Positions 10,001-19,138 of a DNA stretch of 64,000 nt are shown here, piece after piece. Location: positions 81,205-145,204 of IMG/VR virus record IMGVR_UViG_3300043395_003024. One strand, 5' to 3'. This DNA comes from a virus. Below the pieces are notes generated by a model. That model was not told the origin of the DNA, made no database searches, and saw only the letters and a list, made by a program, of their open reading frames with translations. Numbering within the stretch: the first letter of the stretch is position 1; each line of letters starts with the position of its first letter. Made by a program: the position numbers and the translations under genes.

Positions 10001-13000
10001 CCGCCGAAGCCAAGCAAAAAATTTAAGAGTGCAAAAGAAGCATCTGACCATGGCGCGCGCGAGCGCAGACGGGTAAAAGCCACTCCAGAACAGAAAAAGG
10101 CCATGAAAGAGCTAGGCGATGTAGCCGAATCTGACGTTGGCATGCTCCTTGACCCGGCGACACAGACGCGGGCCGGACGCGCAATGAACAAGAGAAATGC
10201 AAGACTAAAGAGGCTAGGCCTAGAGGTTGACCCAATGTCTTCTGATGAAGCGGACACTGTTCAGCAAGTCGAAAAACTTTTGATACCAACAATGGAGGCG
10301 ATTGATGGAACATCTGTTGCCGACCCGTTTGAAATGGAAGCAATTATTGATTTCGAGGCAGGCGTCTTAAAGGGCAAACTAGATGGAAAAGAAGTTGATG
10401 TTGACAAGTTTGTTTCTGGTCGTGTCATAACTAGTAGAACAAAAAAGACAGACATGCCAGAACGCGGCCGGCGAGATGCAAAAACAGGCCGCACTTCTAG
10501 GCGCGTTGTTGTCCAGGTGAGAGAAGGCGACCGTGGATTATTCCCAGCAACAGGCGGAGAGGGCGAACAGAAGTTCGTTGCCCCGCCAGGACGATTGAGA
10601 ATTATCGGCAGGGACTCCGACGGTACAATCAGGGCAGAAATTTCTTATCAAAAAGATGCTGTTGAAGTTGTCGATGGCATGGCGGATAGCTTGTCAAAGA
10701 ATAAAACTGATGCAATATGGGCTCAGAGCCATGCCAAAAAAATACAGGCAGTTGCAGACAAATATGTTTCAAAGAGACGGGCATCTGGGAAAACGTTCCC
10801 AGGCTCGCGAAGCGACTATGACGACGTAGCTGCAAAATCAACATCTGACGTGCTTGATGACGTCATAGACGCCGGTGGCTCATTTGGAGAAGGCATTGAT
10901 GACCTGCCACCAGATGGGCCGTCAGGACGTTCAGGTTCACTGTCATCTGGCGCCGTAAATGGGAAAAGAAGTGCCCTTGGCGTGCCTGCGACACGACAGC
11001 AACGGACTCAATCACGCGAATCGAGAATGTCTTCCGTTACGAGAAATATTAAAACCGCACTTGGCGGTGGACGTGGCGACGGCAGTATTTCTCGGGGAGA
11101 TATTCACCCAGAAGTTGCTGACCTGATAGCCGGACTCCCCGAAGAGGTTCTCATTTCAAGGGCACAGGCAACCGCATACAGAATGCATGAAGGTTTTGAT
11201 AGAAGAGTCAGAGTGCGCGCGACTGACGCTGACATAGAAAGACTTTCATCAGGCCGCGGAATACGCTCTCCGTTCTCGTCCCCATCAGATGAAACTGCAA
11301 GGGCATCGAGAAGGGCTGAACGCCTAGCCGGTATGCCGCCAGAACAGCGTTCTGCAAGACTTTCTTCTGGTAGGACAATTGATTCAAGCGAAAACCTAGC
11401 CGAACGCAGGCGTCAGGAAAAAGACGTTGCCAAACGCGCCCTGTCCGTCTTTGACGACGTTATCAATAGTGGGCAAAACGTAAACGACATGTCTGATGAC
11501 GAGATATCAAAGAGATTTGGTGGGTCGGTTAAGCGGTCTGCAAGAAAGTCAATCAGCGAAAAAGACTCGAACCTTTATGAGGTTGACGATGTTTCTACTG
11601 CCGTAGCGCTCATGATGCTTGGACACCACGTTGAGGTAAGAGACCAAGATATTCGCCTTACGGAGCAGGCACAAAAAGTCTTTGAAAAAGAGGTTAAATC
11701 AGTAGCTAAAAAGCATATTAAAGAAAACCATCCGCGCTGGAGAGCATTTCAAGAGGAATATGCACTCAAAAACCCAGGACTAGATATCGACAACCCGGAT
11801 GTTAGAAAAGCAATGGAAAGCGAGTACGTAGGCAACTATCAGGCTGACCTATGTTCGCTTTATAACCCTGCGAACAACTTAATGTGCTCTGGCCACATAG
11901 GTATCGACAGAGAAAAAATGCCACAGACAAATGGTCGCTCATCTGGTCAAAATACAAAGGCAATAATGGCCCTTAAAGCTGGCGTGGCTGCAGGAAAATG
12001 GGAGCCATCAAAGGACGGAATAACGAGAAATAGGGAACTTGAAATTGAGTTTGCCGAAGAGCTAGACGCAAAAATAGCAAAAATCAATAGGAAGAGGTCA
12101 CAAGAAATACCACCTAAGGATGCTGTTTCTGATGATGAAATTCCAGGAATTCTTTATGAAATAATTGCAGACAAGCACTCGCTGCGCAATGAGCTAAGTG
12201 GCAAAACGCAGCGCGAACATATGGAAGACTCATTTAGTTTGCTTTCAGATAAAGCAAAGCAGTGGCTATATGAAAATACTGACTGGAACGATACAGAGGT
12301 TAACCTAGAAACGCCATTCATAAATTGGCTCAATGGCGTAATAGATGTTGAGGACCCACAGAATGGTGCGGCAGTTCGATTGAGAAAAGTTGACCCTAGC
12401 GAATATGCACCGTCACAGCAACAACTTGTAGCATCAAAAGTTGACTCAACCGCACAAACAATTCAGGAAACTGCGATAAAAATCGCAGAGCAGATAAGGG
12501 CTGCATCGCCAGGAATATCAGATGAAGAATTTAGAGTAAAGTATTTAGAAGAAATGGGTAAAGAATGGTTCATGCAGCCAATCCTTACAACACGAGATAA
12601 GTACATCTTAGATGGTCACCATAGGTGGGCAGGGATAGTTGTCGGCAATAGGTCTCTGCCGCCTGAGCTTCAAATACCACTTTCTGCTAATGAGGTTCAA
12701 ACAGATATCATCGAGGGACTTACGCTTGGAAAAGTATTCCAGGATGCGTTTGGGATTAAGGAAGCGCGTCTTGGTGCAGAGCTTCGCTGGGATGGAAAAC
12801 AAGAAAACATACCTCAGATATCTCCAGATGAATTTGATGCAATATCTACAGACTTAACTGCAAATGCACCAAGGCTAATCGATGAGAAATATAATCAGGG
12901 AGACTATATCCAGCTCGGGTCAGTAGGACTCCGTAATAATCCAGACTATGCACAAGCAGTTGAGTTCAGACAAAGACTTGCACGTACGCGCGGGCAAAGC

Positions 13001-14482
13001 GATATAGCCGCGGCGCGCGAAAGACAACTTGATGAGGCGATAAGAGCGGCAGATATAGAACGTTCCGGCCGCTTATCAAGTGGCAAGAAAGGTTCGCCTG
13101 GTAGACAGAGCGTTGGACGTTTAGCAAAAATGCGCAAATCTAAGGCTGATAAGCGCAAAATTGAGCGCGAGCGTGAGCTACGTAATCTGTATGGCGAAGA
13201 TGTTGGAGATATAACACGTTATTTCAGTGGAATGCTGTCTCGCGACGATGCTGACCTAATGATTTACAATGATTTTGTTGAGGGCGGCGAAAAAATTGAA
13301 AGAGTGGCCCGCAGATATGAGATATCAACTGATGAAGTAAATAGTGCTATCGAGCGATTTAAAAATCTTGATGCAGAAACACAACAGGAACTACGGGATA
13401 GGGCAATAACACGAAATGGCCCATTACCAACAGAAACATCAGGAAGATTATCGTCTGGGAAAACACTCAACAGGTCGTCTGAACAGTATGCACGTGAATA
13501 CTATTCTCGAATAGGTCTTCCAGAATCCGTAAGCAACGACTCTCTGCCAGTAAGCGGATATCTAGTTCACAAGTCGCATCTTGATGCCAAGAGACAGCAA
13601 ATAATGAATTCAAAGAATGGCAACCTAAGGCCGGATGCTGTTTACGAGATAGGGGACGAAGACGTTGTTGGCGATGGACTGACAGCATTTGGCGACATAG
13701 AAATTGTTCTTAGACCATCAGTATCCGAGAGAACTGCTTATGGTCGCGGCAATTCAATATCGTCTGCTCATCGACCTGTCAAGCTAAACTCCCGCAACAG
13801 AGAAGACGTTGCTGATGCTATATTGAACCCAGACGGCATCAACGGAGATAAGCAGGCGCAGGAAGCGTTCCTGCACATGCTTTCGTCGTCAATAAATAAC
13901 GATTTCTCAAACGTAAACGCGTCAAGAGGCTCGAAAGGAACAATGCCAAGTTCCTTTGACAAGAATCTTCCAGATGGTTCATCAAGAGAGCCGTTTGAAG
14001 CGCAGATACTTGGTGGATTTGACATAAATGAAGTCGAACAAGTCAATATCCCATTCAAGAGGCTTCAGTCTGCTGGCGAAAAAGAAAATATTAGCGATGC
14101 GGTCAACGAGCGGTCAATAGCAGAGAAACTGAGGTCTGCTGGGTTCTCTCCAGAAGAGATTCAATATTTTTACTCAATCGGCGGTGGCAAAAATATCAAC
14201 ACGCAAAGCATGGCAATGCTGCGACAGTACAGAGCATCTCAAAAAATAAAAACAGACATGGCCAGCAAGGGTCTTAATAATGTCAAGTTTGCCCATCCAA
14301 CCGGTTTCAACATAGAAGACCCGCGGTCGCACTCCAAGGCAGCAAGGGGAGGAGAGTCGGTCGAGTCCGTCCTGATTAGGGCTATTGGGGATGAAATAGT
14401 CGAAGCTGCGAAAGACATGATGAAAGAAATGAAAAACAGCCGTAAGCCGCAAATAACGTCAACTTCTGGTGGAATGCTATGA
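7007..14482 (+). CDS. 2491-aa multidomain 'polyvalent' head-region protein with metallopeptidase and ParB-like domains
   Basis: The start is preceded by GAAGGGG at 8 nt. Recognisable parts: a motif CPPG...FTD...C at residues 237-255 shared with the protein at 15621; a zinc-peptidase signature HESAHH at 603-608 with downstream glutamates (E703, E707) that could be the third ligand; charged coiled-coil-like stretches around 800-1050; and a ParB/sulfiredoxin-fold signature ILDGHHRWAG with DGHHR at 1869-1873. The last domain contains SERTAYGRGNSI and resembles toxin-like domains I cannot name. SLSSG or RLSSG motifs occur at residues 1311, 1412, 1451, 2022 and 2147 and separate blocks. Proteins of this size next to capsid genes are often injected with the DNA and act on the host. 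That role, and any cleavage at the motifs, is inference. Confidence 0.85.
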   Translation: MAKTPQTRERVIVSARLIVPTSCCGGFNEKAVRFRTSINSSVSSGRLQAEMATKAITSGFGIRVKAYVDTDNKKREFTGDSRPGVESNEYGYRWEKSATWEPGSRLVISPSFKSREGMGTEPNVGWIKPDKNAPKNFAETLERIRSKPTIKLSKYKVNPKTDEVIPDSEQVIDPFGITAGLSYEEKQKAIQKYKGNLIEKKMLPGRSLESRVPGGSLLSRAAAVFGILRDENNKFRCPPGTPAANQFTDATGSNCFGFSPSRFARFAARQAAKLTAEGEYQGLRNNARSFFNFLYNDQYSAEARGVADPALLGRSVYWDSISGDRFKPPSWREIEVPGNLRMFKNGAVRGQDDIARQKASVARIVESLGIDPADPDASLKAAQALRKMWEDTGGAAGWDLEILNVSGDGAALLDDFEIKQFMEARLQSVPGWGALSKEERDRLLLSDIGRYKETQKAMFDTLLDLFSKDPAGMRSIGRIEYNFFSDDEAGTSLYRDAPKLVQALNPDGTPRLDRDGNPVMRKVPGEMRTAIHINMAEILSNQESMLPDMRPDQRLAISAVGARSEAEGRLAVADFLINADYASRGMAGLLDGVYSFSSHIMLHESAHHKQAQLFQEKIMSEIADKGFITVPVIRDGVKIGERNVDSIYKLSGDDLMAIMTDTADSINLDSLNDAMERIKAIAPLAGSYPRDTYIEGSEVWALEASAELWALRERGIIYGEDIDAALEWMDSASFAAAARERASADDDSAMDSMDDVFRIPTPTTVPDDMPDDVIEETLADRDERLASELREEIKRFKTVFGELPEEEMFDEAAIIASQRDNAKRRLDAVRDFEIDPTLPDDERISLESMKAEAIKDCQRALDYHTKKYDEASKIWRKKYGVGASGEKKRFEDSVREVREREGLLDVGEMEEIARLADLDDLRESVKGMPEKKVIRKLADDEVRLSTMDPASPEARDLAERIDVIKDQHAKNLKEAGDTRSITAVKRDIDKKVKDTISPPPKPSKKFKSAKEASDHGARERRRVKATPEQKKAMKELGDVAESDVGMLLDPATQTRAGRAMNKRNARLKRLGLEVDPMSSDEADTVQQVEKLLIPTMEAIDGTSVADPFEMEAIIDFEAGVLKGKLDGKEVDVDKFVSGRVITSRTKKTDMPERGRRDAKTGRTSRRVVVQVREGDRGLFPATGGEGEQKFVAPPGRLRIIGRDSDGTIRAEISYQKDAVEVVDGMADSLSKNKTDAIWAQSHAKKIQAVADKYVSKRRASGKTFPGSRSDYDDVAAKSTSDVLDDVIDAGGSFGEGIDDLPPDGPSGRSGSLSSGAVNGKRSALGVPATRQQRTQSRESRMSSVTRNIKTALGGGRGDGSISRGDIHPEVADLIAGLPEEVLISRAQATAYRMHEGFDRRVRVRATDADIERLSSGRGIRSPFSSPSDETARASRRAERLAGMPPEQRSARLSSGRTIDSSENLAERRRQEKDVAKRALSVFDDVINSGQNVNDMSDDEISKRFGGSVKRSARKSISEKDSNLYEVDDVSTAVALMMLGHHVEVRDQDIRLTEQAQKVFEKEVKSVAKKHIKENHPRWRAFQEEYALKNPGLDIDNPDVRKAMESEYVGNYQADLCSLYNPANNLMCSGHIGIDREKMPQTNGRSSGQNTKAIMALKAGVAAGKWEPSKDGITRNRELEIEFAEELDAKIAKINRKRSQEIPPKDAVSDDEIPGILYEIIADKHSLRNELSGKTQREHMEDSFSLLSDKAKQWLYENTDWNDTEVNLETPFINWLNGVIDVEDPQNGAAVRLRKVDPSEYAPSQQQLVASKVDSTAQTIQETAIKIAEQIRAASPGISDEEFRVKYLEEMGKEWFMQPILTTRDKYILDGHHRWAGIVVGNRSLPPELQIPLSANEVQTDIIEGLTLGKVFQDAFGIKEARLGAELRWDGKQENIPQISPDEFDAISTDLTANAPRLIDEKYNQGDYIQLGSVGLRNNPDYAQAVEFRQRLARTRGQSDIAAARERQLDEAIRAADIERSGRLSSGKKGSPGRQSVGRLAKMRKSKADKRKIERERELRNLYGEDVGDITRYFSGMLSRDDADLMIYNDFVEGGEKIERVARRYEISTDEVNSAIERFKNLDAETQQELRDRAITRNGPLPTETSGRLSSGKTLNRSSEQYAREYYSRIGLPESVSNDSLPVSGYLVHKSHLDAKRQQIMNSKNGNLRPDAVYEIGDEDVVGDGLTAFGDIEIVLRPSVSERTAYGRGNSISSAHRPVKLNSRNREDVADAILNPDGINGDKQAQEAFLHMLSSSINNDFSNVNASRGSKGTMPSSFDKNLPDGSSREPFEAQILGGFDINEVEQVNIPFKRLQSAGEKENISDAVNERSIAEKLRSAGFSPEEIQYFYSIGGGKNINTQSMAMLRQYRASQKIKTDMASKGLNNVKFAHPTGFNIEDPRSHSKAARGGESVESVLIRAIGDEIVEAAKDMMKEMKNSRKPQITSTSGGML

Positions 14483-14994
14483 AGTCAATACTCGTAGGTC
14501 TCCTCAATGACAGCAGGGTCTACTACAACGCTGAGGCAAAGCCCGGGGAAAAAGACGCAATAATAGAAAAACCAGATGGGACTACTATCAAGGGGTACAT
14601 AATGAGCATTTCAACAACTGCTCGTGACTTCAGGAAGCTTCGTTCAACGCCATTTCAGAGATTTCTATGGGACGCGCCCAAGGACCCGACGTCTGGAGCG
14701 TGGTATGAAACTTTTATTGAAAAAACACGCCCAATAAAAGACTCAATGCTTGACAAGATGCCAGCCAAAAAGTCTGTTGGCAAAAACAAGAAAAAGATTG
14801 ACAAAACTGAAAGGGCTGTCAAATCATTCATTGATAGAGACATCGAACAGAAAATGCTGACGAGCTCATGTTGCGATGAAATGATAAAGTTAGATGTCAA
14901 TATATATAAATTCAAAACGCTGGAAGAGCGTGATTTTGCATGGAAAGCCATGCTTCTTCTTCGCGAACTAGAGGAGAACAATAGTGTCAACTGA
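14479..14994 (+). CDS. Unknown 171-aa protein of the head operon
   Basis: It starts within an ATGA overlap with the stop of the 2491-aa gene, so it is probably translationally coupled. No domain is recognised. The sequence is basic in the middle (KNKKKIDKTERAVK near residue 105) and has a CC pair near 131. The C-terminal 40 residues look helical, with many charged residues. The tight packing suggests a structural or assembly role in the head module, but nothing in the sequence proves it. Confidence 0.8.
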   Translation: MKSILVGLLNDSRVYYNAEAKPGEKDAIIEKPDGTTIKGYIMSISTTARDFRKLRSTPFQRFLWDAPKDPTSGAWYETFIEKTRPIKDSMLDKMPAKKSVGKNKKKIDKTERAVKSFIDRDIEQKMLTSSCCDEMIKLDVNIYKFKTLEERDFAWKAMLLLRELEENNSVN

Positions 14995-15637
14995 TGATTT
15001 TATAAAAGCGGACCCGCTTGGTGGGTTACTTCCTCAAGAGTTAATCACTGGCGACATACTTAAGGGCAGAGGACCGCGACGCGGCAATCTCGAGCGCCTA
15101 CTCCGTTATTGGCGTCCAATAATGAAAAAGCCCGGCGGCTTTCGGCGTTGCAGGCTTATTCTTGCAAACCACCCAGAGCTTTATCCATTAAGCAACATCT
15201 GCGCATGGCTGCACCATGAGACAACCGGCCTTTGGCCAAATGAGGGGTGCCATCACCCTACAATGAAGAATTGCAGAAAAAAGCTGCGCAAGCTAATGAA
15301 CTGGAACGATTCACAGTTTGCCAGAGCCCTGGCTGGCAAGAAGCCAAAGAACACAATTCGTTCCGCTGGTAAATCAATAGAGAACGGATACTCTGACGTT
15401 TTCTTTTACGAATATCCGGACATGGATGTCAAGTCGGACGATAACTACGTCGTAACTGAAGAAGACATAAATCACGCAATAAAGGTTCTTGGTGAATTCT
15501 GCGAGATGGAGCCAGATTTTACAAAATTCCTACAAAACGACGAAAACTGGCAAGTTGAGGGCGAAGACGCGACGGGCCAGAAGGTTTATTCCGTATATGT
15601 GAGCACAAAATCAATAGAAGATGAATGCTGTGGATGA
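14984..15637 (+). CDS. Unknown 217-aa head-operon protein, GTG start
   Basis: The GTG start is supported by GAGGAG 7 nt upstream and overlaps the preceding gene by 11 bp. Residues 35-110 contain a Lys-Arg rich segment (LRYWRPIMKKPGGFRRC) with Cys and His residues that could bind metal (CAWLHHETTG, EGCHHPTMKNC). The C-terminal half is acidic and ends in CCG. The basic-plus-Cys/His segment resembles short conserved blocks in actinophage head-operon genes, but I cannot assign a family. The gene overlaps the next one by 17 bp. Confidence 0.8.
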   Translation: MSTDDFIKADPLGGLLPQELITGDILKGRGPRRGNLERLLRYWRPIMKKPGGFRRCRLILANHPELYPLSNICAWLHHETTGLWPNEGCHHPTMKNCRKKLRKLMNWNDSQFARALAGKKPKNTIRSAGKSIENGYSDVFFYEYPDMDVKSDDNYVVTEEDINHAIKVLGEFCEMEPDFTKFLQNDENWQVEGEDATGQKVYSVYVSTKSIEDECCG

Positions 15638-17654
15638 TTTTGGACAGTGCTGTGGGGATAGTGAAGTTCTCGTAACGCGAGTACTTCTTTTTAACCCTGC
15701 ACAAAAACAAAACATTGACCACATACGCGGCATTAAGGCATTTTCTCAAGAAGCTACCGACTATAAGGCTCTTTCAAAGCGGTTCGGCAACACCAGGCGC
15801 ACACAGCGAAATGACGTTACGAATGGTATGCAGTTCAAGGCAAATGCAGCGCGTCAAATAGGGAGCACGGTCCTTAGCACAATACTTCCGGGAGATACTG
15901 GACCACTTCGGTCTCCAGTTCGCTCTGCATTTTACCGAACAGTAACTCCTGGATTTGGTGGCGGACGGCGCGGTGGTTCTCTTCCTGGTCAGAATAGGGC
16001 AGCAAGATGTCCCGAGGGCTACCAATTTGGTGGCCGATTTACCGACAACCGCCTGTCAACATGCGGCGCAAAATTGTTTGACATACCGTCAGTTCTTGGG
16101 CTAGCAATCGGAGCAGCAAGACGAGCACTTACATCTGGGATATCTCCACAAACTCGCGGAAGAGATATCACCGGAGCCCCATACGATAGCTCGATAATTC
16201 TTTCAAGGGCTCCGCAAATCCCGAAGGTCACATCGGGAAATCCAAGACTTGCCGCTGGAAGAGTCACCGATGAAATAAATGCCATAGGAAAATTCAATAA
16301 AGAATCTGGCATCAAAGCAAGAAGGATGGTTCGACGAGACGGATTTGTCCTGGAACCAGTAGTTCCAAACAAGGTTCTCCGCGCAATACCTGACAACAGA
16401 GATATGGAGGGCGCGTCATTCCTTATGTCTGCGCTATCCCCCAGGGATATTGGCGGTGAAGAGTTAGGGCTCTTGTCAAACACTGGCGTGAAGTCACTTA
16501 TTTACGTCCTTCCAGGAGGTTCGTCTATCACGCTAGAAAAAGCAAGACCATTGGAAATAGGCGAAAGACGCAAGCTTGGACGCGTCGTTAACCAGGTTGT
16601 GTCAATTGACAATTCACGTGACCCCTCAAAACGTCTCCGTTTCGTGGCTGATGAAATTGGAACCGGCCTTAAGTACTCAGAAAACTTCAAGGGCGTGAAG
16701 AATCCCAACGAAATAATCAAGGGAAGAATTAGTTGGGCCTCCCAGGTATGGGGCGGAAGACTTGCTTCTCAGCCAGAATCTTCGTCAATAAGAAACACGG
16801 AAACATTTGGGCCACGTCGCAAACTGATAAAGAGTGTTGATGAGGCGGTGCAGTTCCTGGTCGATGGTGGGAGCATGTCTGCAATTGACCCATCAATAAT
16901 GCCGAAAGTATTAGCTAAATCTGGTGTAATCCAAAAACAGAGGATGGCTAACAACATCACCGCAATCGCTACGCCATCAGAAAACCTGTTTCTATATGAA
17001 AAGCCAAAAACGTTTCAGCACATTGGCGAAAGATTTGCCTCAGACGTTCAGCAGGCACTGGGGCTCGAGTCTCCTGACGTTATTTTTGCTGGTAAACCCG
17101 GAGACACTAGGCAGTTCCTACGGCAAGAAGTTACATCTGCAATACCTGGTAGTAACTTCAACCCGGATGCAAAATTCAACGAGCTGGAGCCACGTGATGT
17201 GGCAGCGATGCTCGTATCGGATTTCTTAACCGACCAGCGTGAGCGCCCAATGACGTCAATATATACGCTTGACACTCCAGATGCTCGACGTCTGGTTCTT
17301 GGACAGAATTCAACTTCTGGATTAATTGATTTATCAAAGATTGAAATTACCAAGAGAATGAAGCTGAGCCTTGAAGAGTTTTATTCATCGCAATTAACGC
17401 CGTCTTACTCTGATTATTATCAGGCCCTTAAGGCCGAGCAGCGCATTATTTTTATGAAATACCTCTCGGAAATGATTAATCGCGCAAGAAAGTTTAACCC
17501 AAATAACTTTAAAGACTCACTCAACCAGTATGGATTGTCCGAAGGTGAAAAAATCCATCTAAATATTCTTGGCAAACTTTTTGAGTCGCGCCTTGAAGTT
17601 CTAAAGATTCAAAAAAATACTCTAAGGAAGATAGTTACTGGAGCTTCGCAATGA
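15621..17654 (+). CDS. Large head-region protein sharing a Cys motif with the 2491-aa protein
   Basis: A 677-aa protein whose start overlaps the previous gene by 17 bp. A Gly-Arg rich segment (PGFGGGRRGGSLPG, about residues 110-124) leads into C130-P-E-G...F-T-D...C148. The order and spacing are identical to C237...C255 of the protein at 7007 (C-P-x-G-x6-F-T-D-x3-S-x-C). The remainder has no family I recognise. The 510-570 region (PDVIFAGKPGD...AIPGSNFNPD) looks like an enzyme-like alpha/beta fold but lacks a diagnostic motif. The shared motif and operon position suggest it works with the giant protein, for example as a head or injected component. The gene ends in an ATGA overlap with the next. 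Confidence 0.8.
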   Translation: MNAVDDFGQCCGDSEVLVTRVLLFNPAQKQNIDHIRGIKAFSQEATDYKALSKRFGNTRRTQRNDVTNGMQFKANAARQIGSTVLSTILPGDTGPLRSPVRSAFYRTVTPGFGGGRRGGSLPGQNRAARCPEGYQFGGRFTDNRLSTCGAKLFDIPSVLGLAIGAARRALTSGISPQTRGRDITGAPYDSSIILSRAPQIPKVTSGNPRLAAGRVTDEINAIGKFNKESGIKARRMVRRDGFVLEPVVPNKVLRAIPDNRDMEGASFLMSALSPRDIGGEELGLLSNTGVKSLIYVLPGGSSITLEKARPLEIGERRKLGRVVNQVVSIDNSRDPSKRLRFVADEIGTGLKYSENFKGVKNPNEIIKGRISWASQVWGGRLASQPESSSIRNTETFGPRRKLIKSVDEAVQFLVDGGSMSAIDPSIMPKVLAKSGVIQKQRMANNITAIATPSENLFLYEKPKTFQHIGERFASDVQQALGLESPDVIFAGKPGDTRQFLRQEVTSAIPGSNFNPDAKFNELEPRDVAAMLVSDFLTDQRERPMTSIYTLDTPDARRLVLGQNSTSGLIDLSKIEITKRMKLSLEEFYSSQLTPSYSDYYQALKAEQRIIFMKYLSEMINRARKFNPNNFKDSLNQYGLSEGEKIHLNILGKLFESRLEVLKIQKNTLRKIVTGASQ

Positions 17655-18331
17655 AAATAGGTTTTATCAAAAATGCATTCGGCAACATGCCGCATGCTGT
17701 GGCGACAGAGGCCGATGGGAAGATTGAAGTAAAGTCAATAACTGAATTTGGCAAGTCAATAATCAACAATTTTGATTTTGATAAAGACAACATATCGAGT
17801 ACTTTGCCGGAAGGATTCGTGTTTACGGGCTTTACGGAAAAAGCCATTCCAGCAGAATTTGAACAATCGCCAGACCATGTCAAAACAAAATCACTTGCAT
17901 ATTCCTGTTCATTTACTGCAGAGCAAATCGGCAAAAAATCAGCAGTTTCTAACATTTCAATCAACAAATTTACAAACAGCGCCGACAAATTAAATGCAAT
18001 TTCATTTAAGGCATCAGCCTTTAAGTCATCAAGCAGACGTGGGGAATTTTTGGCCAGAATAAGTTCTAAAAAAATCTTGTTCGACCAGAGGCTTGCGCGT
18101 GTTTCTAATAACCCCAAATTTGCATTCAGCCATCTGGAAGAAGAGGGTTTAAAGAGTTATTTCAGTGACGGGTTCATGAGAAAGACTGCTCAAAAAACAA
18201 CGCTGAATCGCCGTGCGGCTAGGCGTGCTCGCGTTCTTTCGAGTATGAACGAAGAAGAAAAATCAAAGCCAAAGAAAAACATACTTTCACGTATTAACAC
18301 AGCTCGTAAGGATGTTAAAAATGGCCGCTAA
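17651..18331 (+). CDS. Unknown 226-aa protein of the head operon
   Basis: The ATG overlaps the previous stop (ATGA). The N-terminal 100 residues form a compact domain (IGFIKNAFGNMPHAVATEAD, then AIPAEFEQSPDHVKTKSLAYSC). The C-terminal 60 residues are strongly basic (NRRAARRARV, KPKKNILSRI), suggesting nucleic-acid contact or packaging in the capsid. No enzyme motif is seen and no family recognised. Confidence 0.75.
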   Translation: MKIGFIKNAFGNMPHAVATEADGKIEVKSITEFGKSIINNFDFDKDNISSTLPEGFVFTGFTEKAIPAEFEQSPDHVKTKSLAYSCSFTAEQIGKKSAVSNISINKFTNSADKLNAISFKASAFKSSSRRGEFLARISSKKILFDQRLARVSNNPKFAFSHLEEEGLKSYFSDGFMRKTAQKTTLNRRAARRARVLSSMNEEEKSKPKKNILSRINTARKDVKNGR

Positions 18332-18977
18332 AAAAGAAGCAGTTAAAAAAGCAGATGCGCTGCGTCTAGCGAAGGAAATTGGATGCTCTGGTGCGCACAA
18401 AGATAAAAAGGGAAATTGGATGCCATGCGCATCTATGGAAGAGCTTGAAAGAATATCTAATGTTGCGGAAACATCAAAGTGGCGCAGTGTTGTACCTGGG
18501 TACAAATCGTCAAAGGTAAGAACAAAGGGCAAAAACAAAAGGCGTCGTGATGATTGGGAAAACCTCAGGGAGGCACCAATCAGAGGTATTGCAACCCTGG
18601 AGGACGGAAGCATAGTTTCTTCACCATCTCTAAGTGGTAAATCACTTGACTGCTGTGGAACAAAGGGGATTGGTCCTGAATTCGTGAGGGACAATGACCC
18701 TGACGTGTTCATGGACGCTGAATCCGCGAGATTTAGGTCTCGGCAGCTTGGGTGCATAGGCATAAGCAGGCGAGTCAGCAAATCTGGAAGAACCGTCTGG
18801 ATGCCATGCACCAATATGAGCGACTACGCAAATAGGGCGGGGTCTACTGATTTAGGCCGCAGAAATATGAATAAGCGGCGTGAAAACGAGACTAGACAGG
18901 CCGTGCGTACAGTCCTGCGCGAAAAGCCAAAAGCAACTCTTAAAAGAAAAACATCTCTTGCCAAAGAGCTGCTTTAA
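18321..18977 (+). CDS. Small basic protein with two copies of a Cys motif (GCxG...WMPC)
   Basis: I choose the ATG at 18321 (MAAKKEA), 9 nt inside a longer frame from 18312. The 218-aa protein contains the motif twice: EIGCSGAHKDKKGNWMPC near residue 17 and QLGCIGISRR...GRTVWMPC near 145. Each is followed by an aromatic helix (SMEELERISN, NMSDYANRAG). I recall this kind of Cys-pair block from small phage head-operon proteins. Metal or nucleic-acid binding is plausible but unproven. A CC pair (SLDCCGTKG) lies between the copies. The Lys/Arg-rich tail ends the operon just before the capsid leader. Confidence 0.78.
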   Translation: MAAKKEAVKKADALRLAKEIGCSGAHKDKKGNWMPCASMEELERISNVAETSKWRSVVPGYKSSKVRTKGKNKRRRDDWENLREAPIRGIATLEDGSIVSSPSLSGKSLDCCGTKGIGPEFVRDNDPDVFMDAESARFRSRQLGCIGISRRVSKSGRTVWMPCTNMSDYANRAGSTDLGRRNMNKRRENETRQAVRTVLREKPKATLKRKTSLAKELL

Positions 18978-18991
18978 TTAAGCAAATATCT

Positions 18992-19043
18992 ATTTACACA
19001 CTTTAGTTTCAAAATCTTATTAGTTCCACTAAAGAGTGTAAAT
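18992..19043 (+). terminator. 16-bp leader hairpin between the head operon and the capsid gene
   Basis: ATTTACACACTTTAGT (18992-19007) pairs with ACTAAAGAGTGTAAAT (19028-19043) with one mismatch around a 20-nt loop, followed by a T-rich stretch (TTATTTTTATTTATA). It may terminate the upstream operon, act as an operator near the capsid promoter, or stabilise the capsid mRNA. The 161-bp spacer is by far the longest in this part of the operon. Confidence 0.55.
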
Positions 19044-19138
19044 CATCTGTTATTTTTATTTATACGTAGGGCTGGGTGCTGACCTAAGCCATTGCTAACC
19101 CAACAACCCAAATCACTTTCACAAACAAGGAGAAAGTA

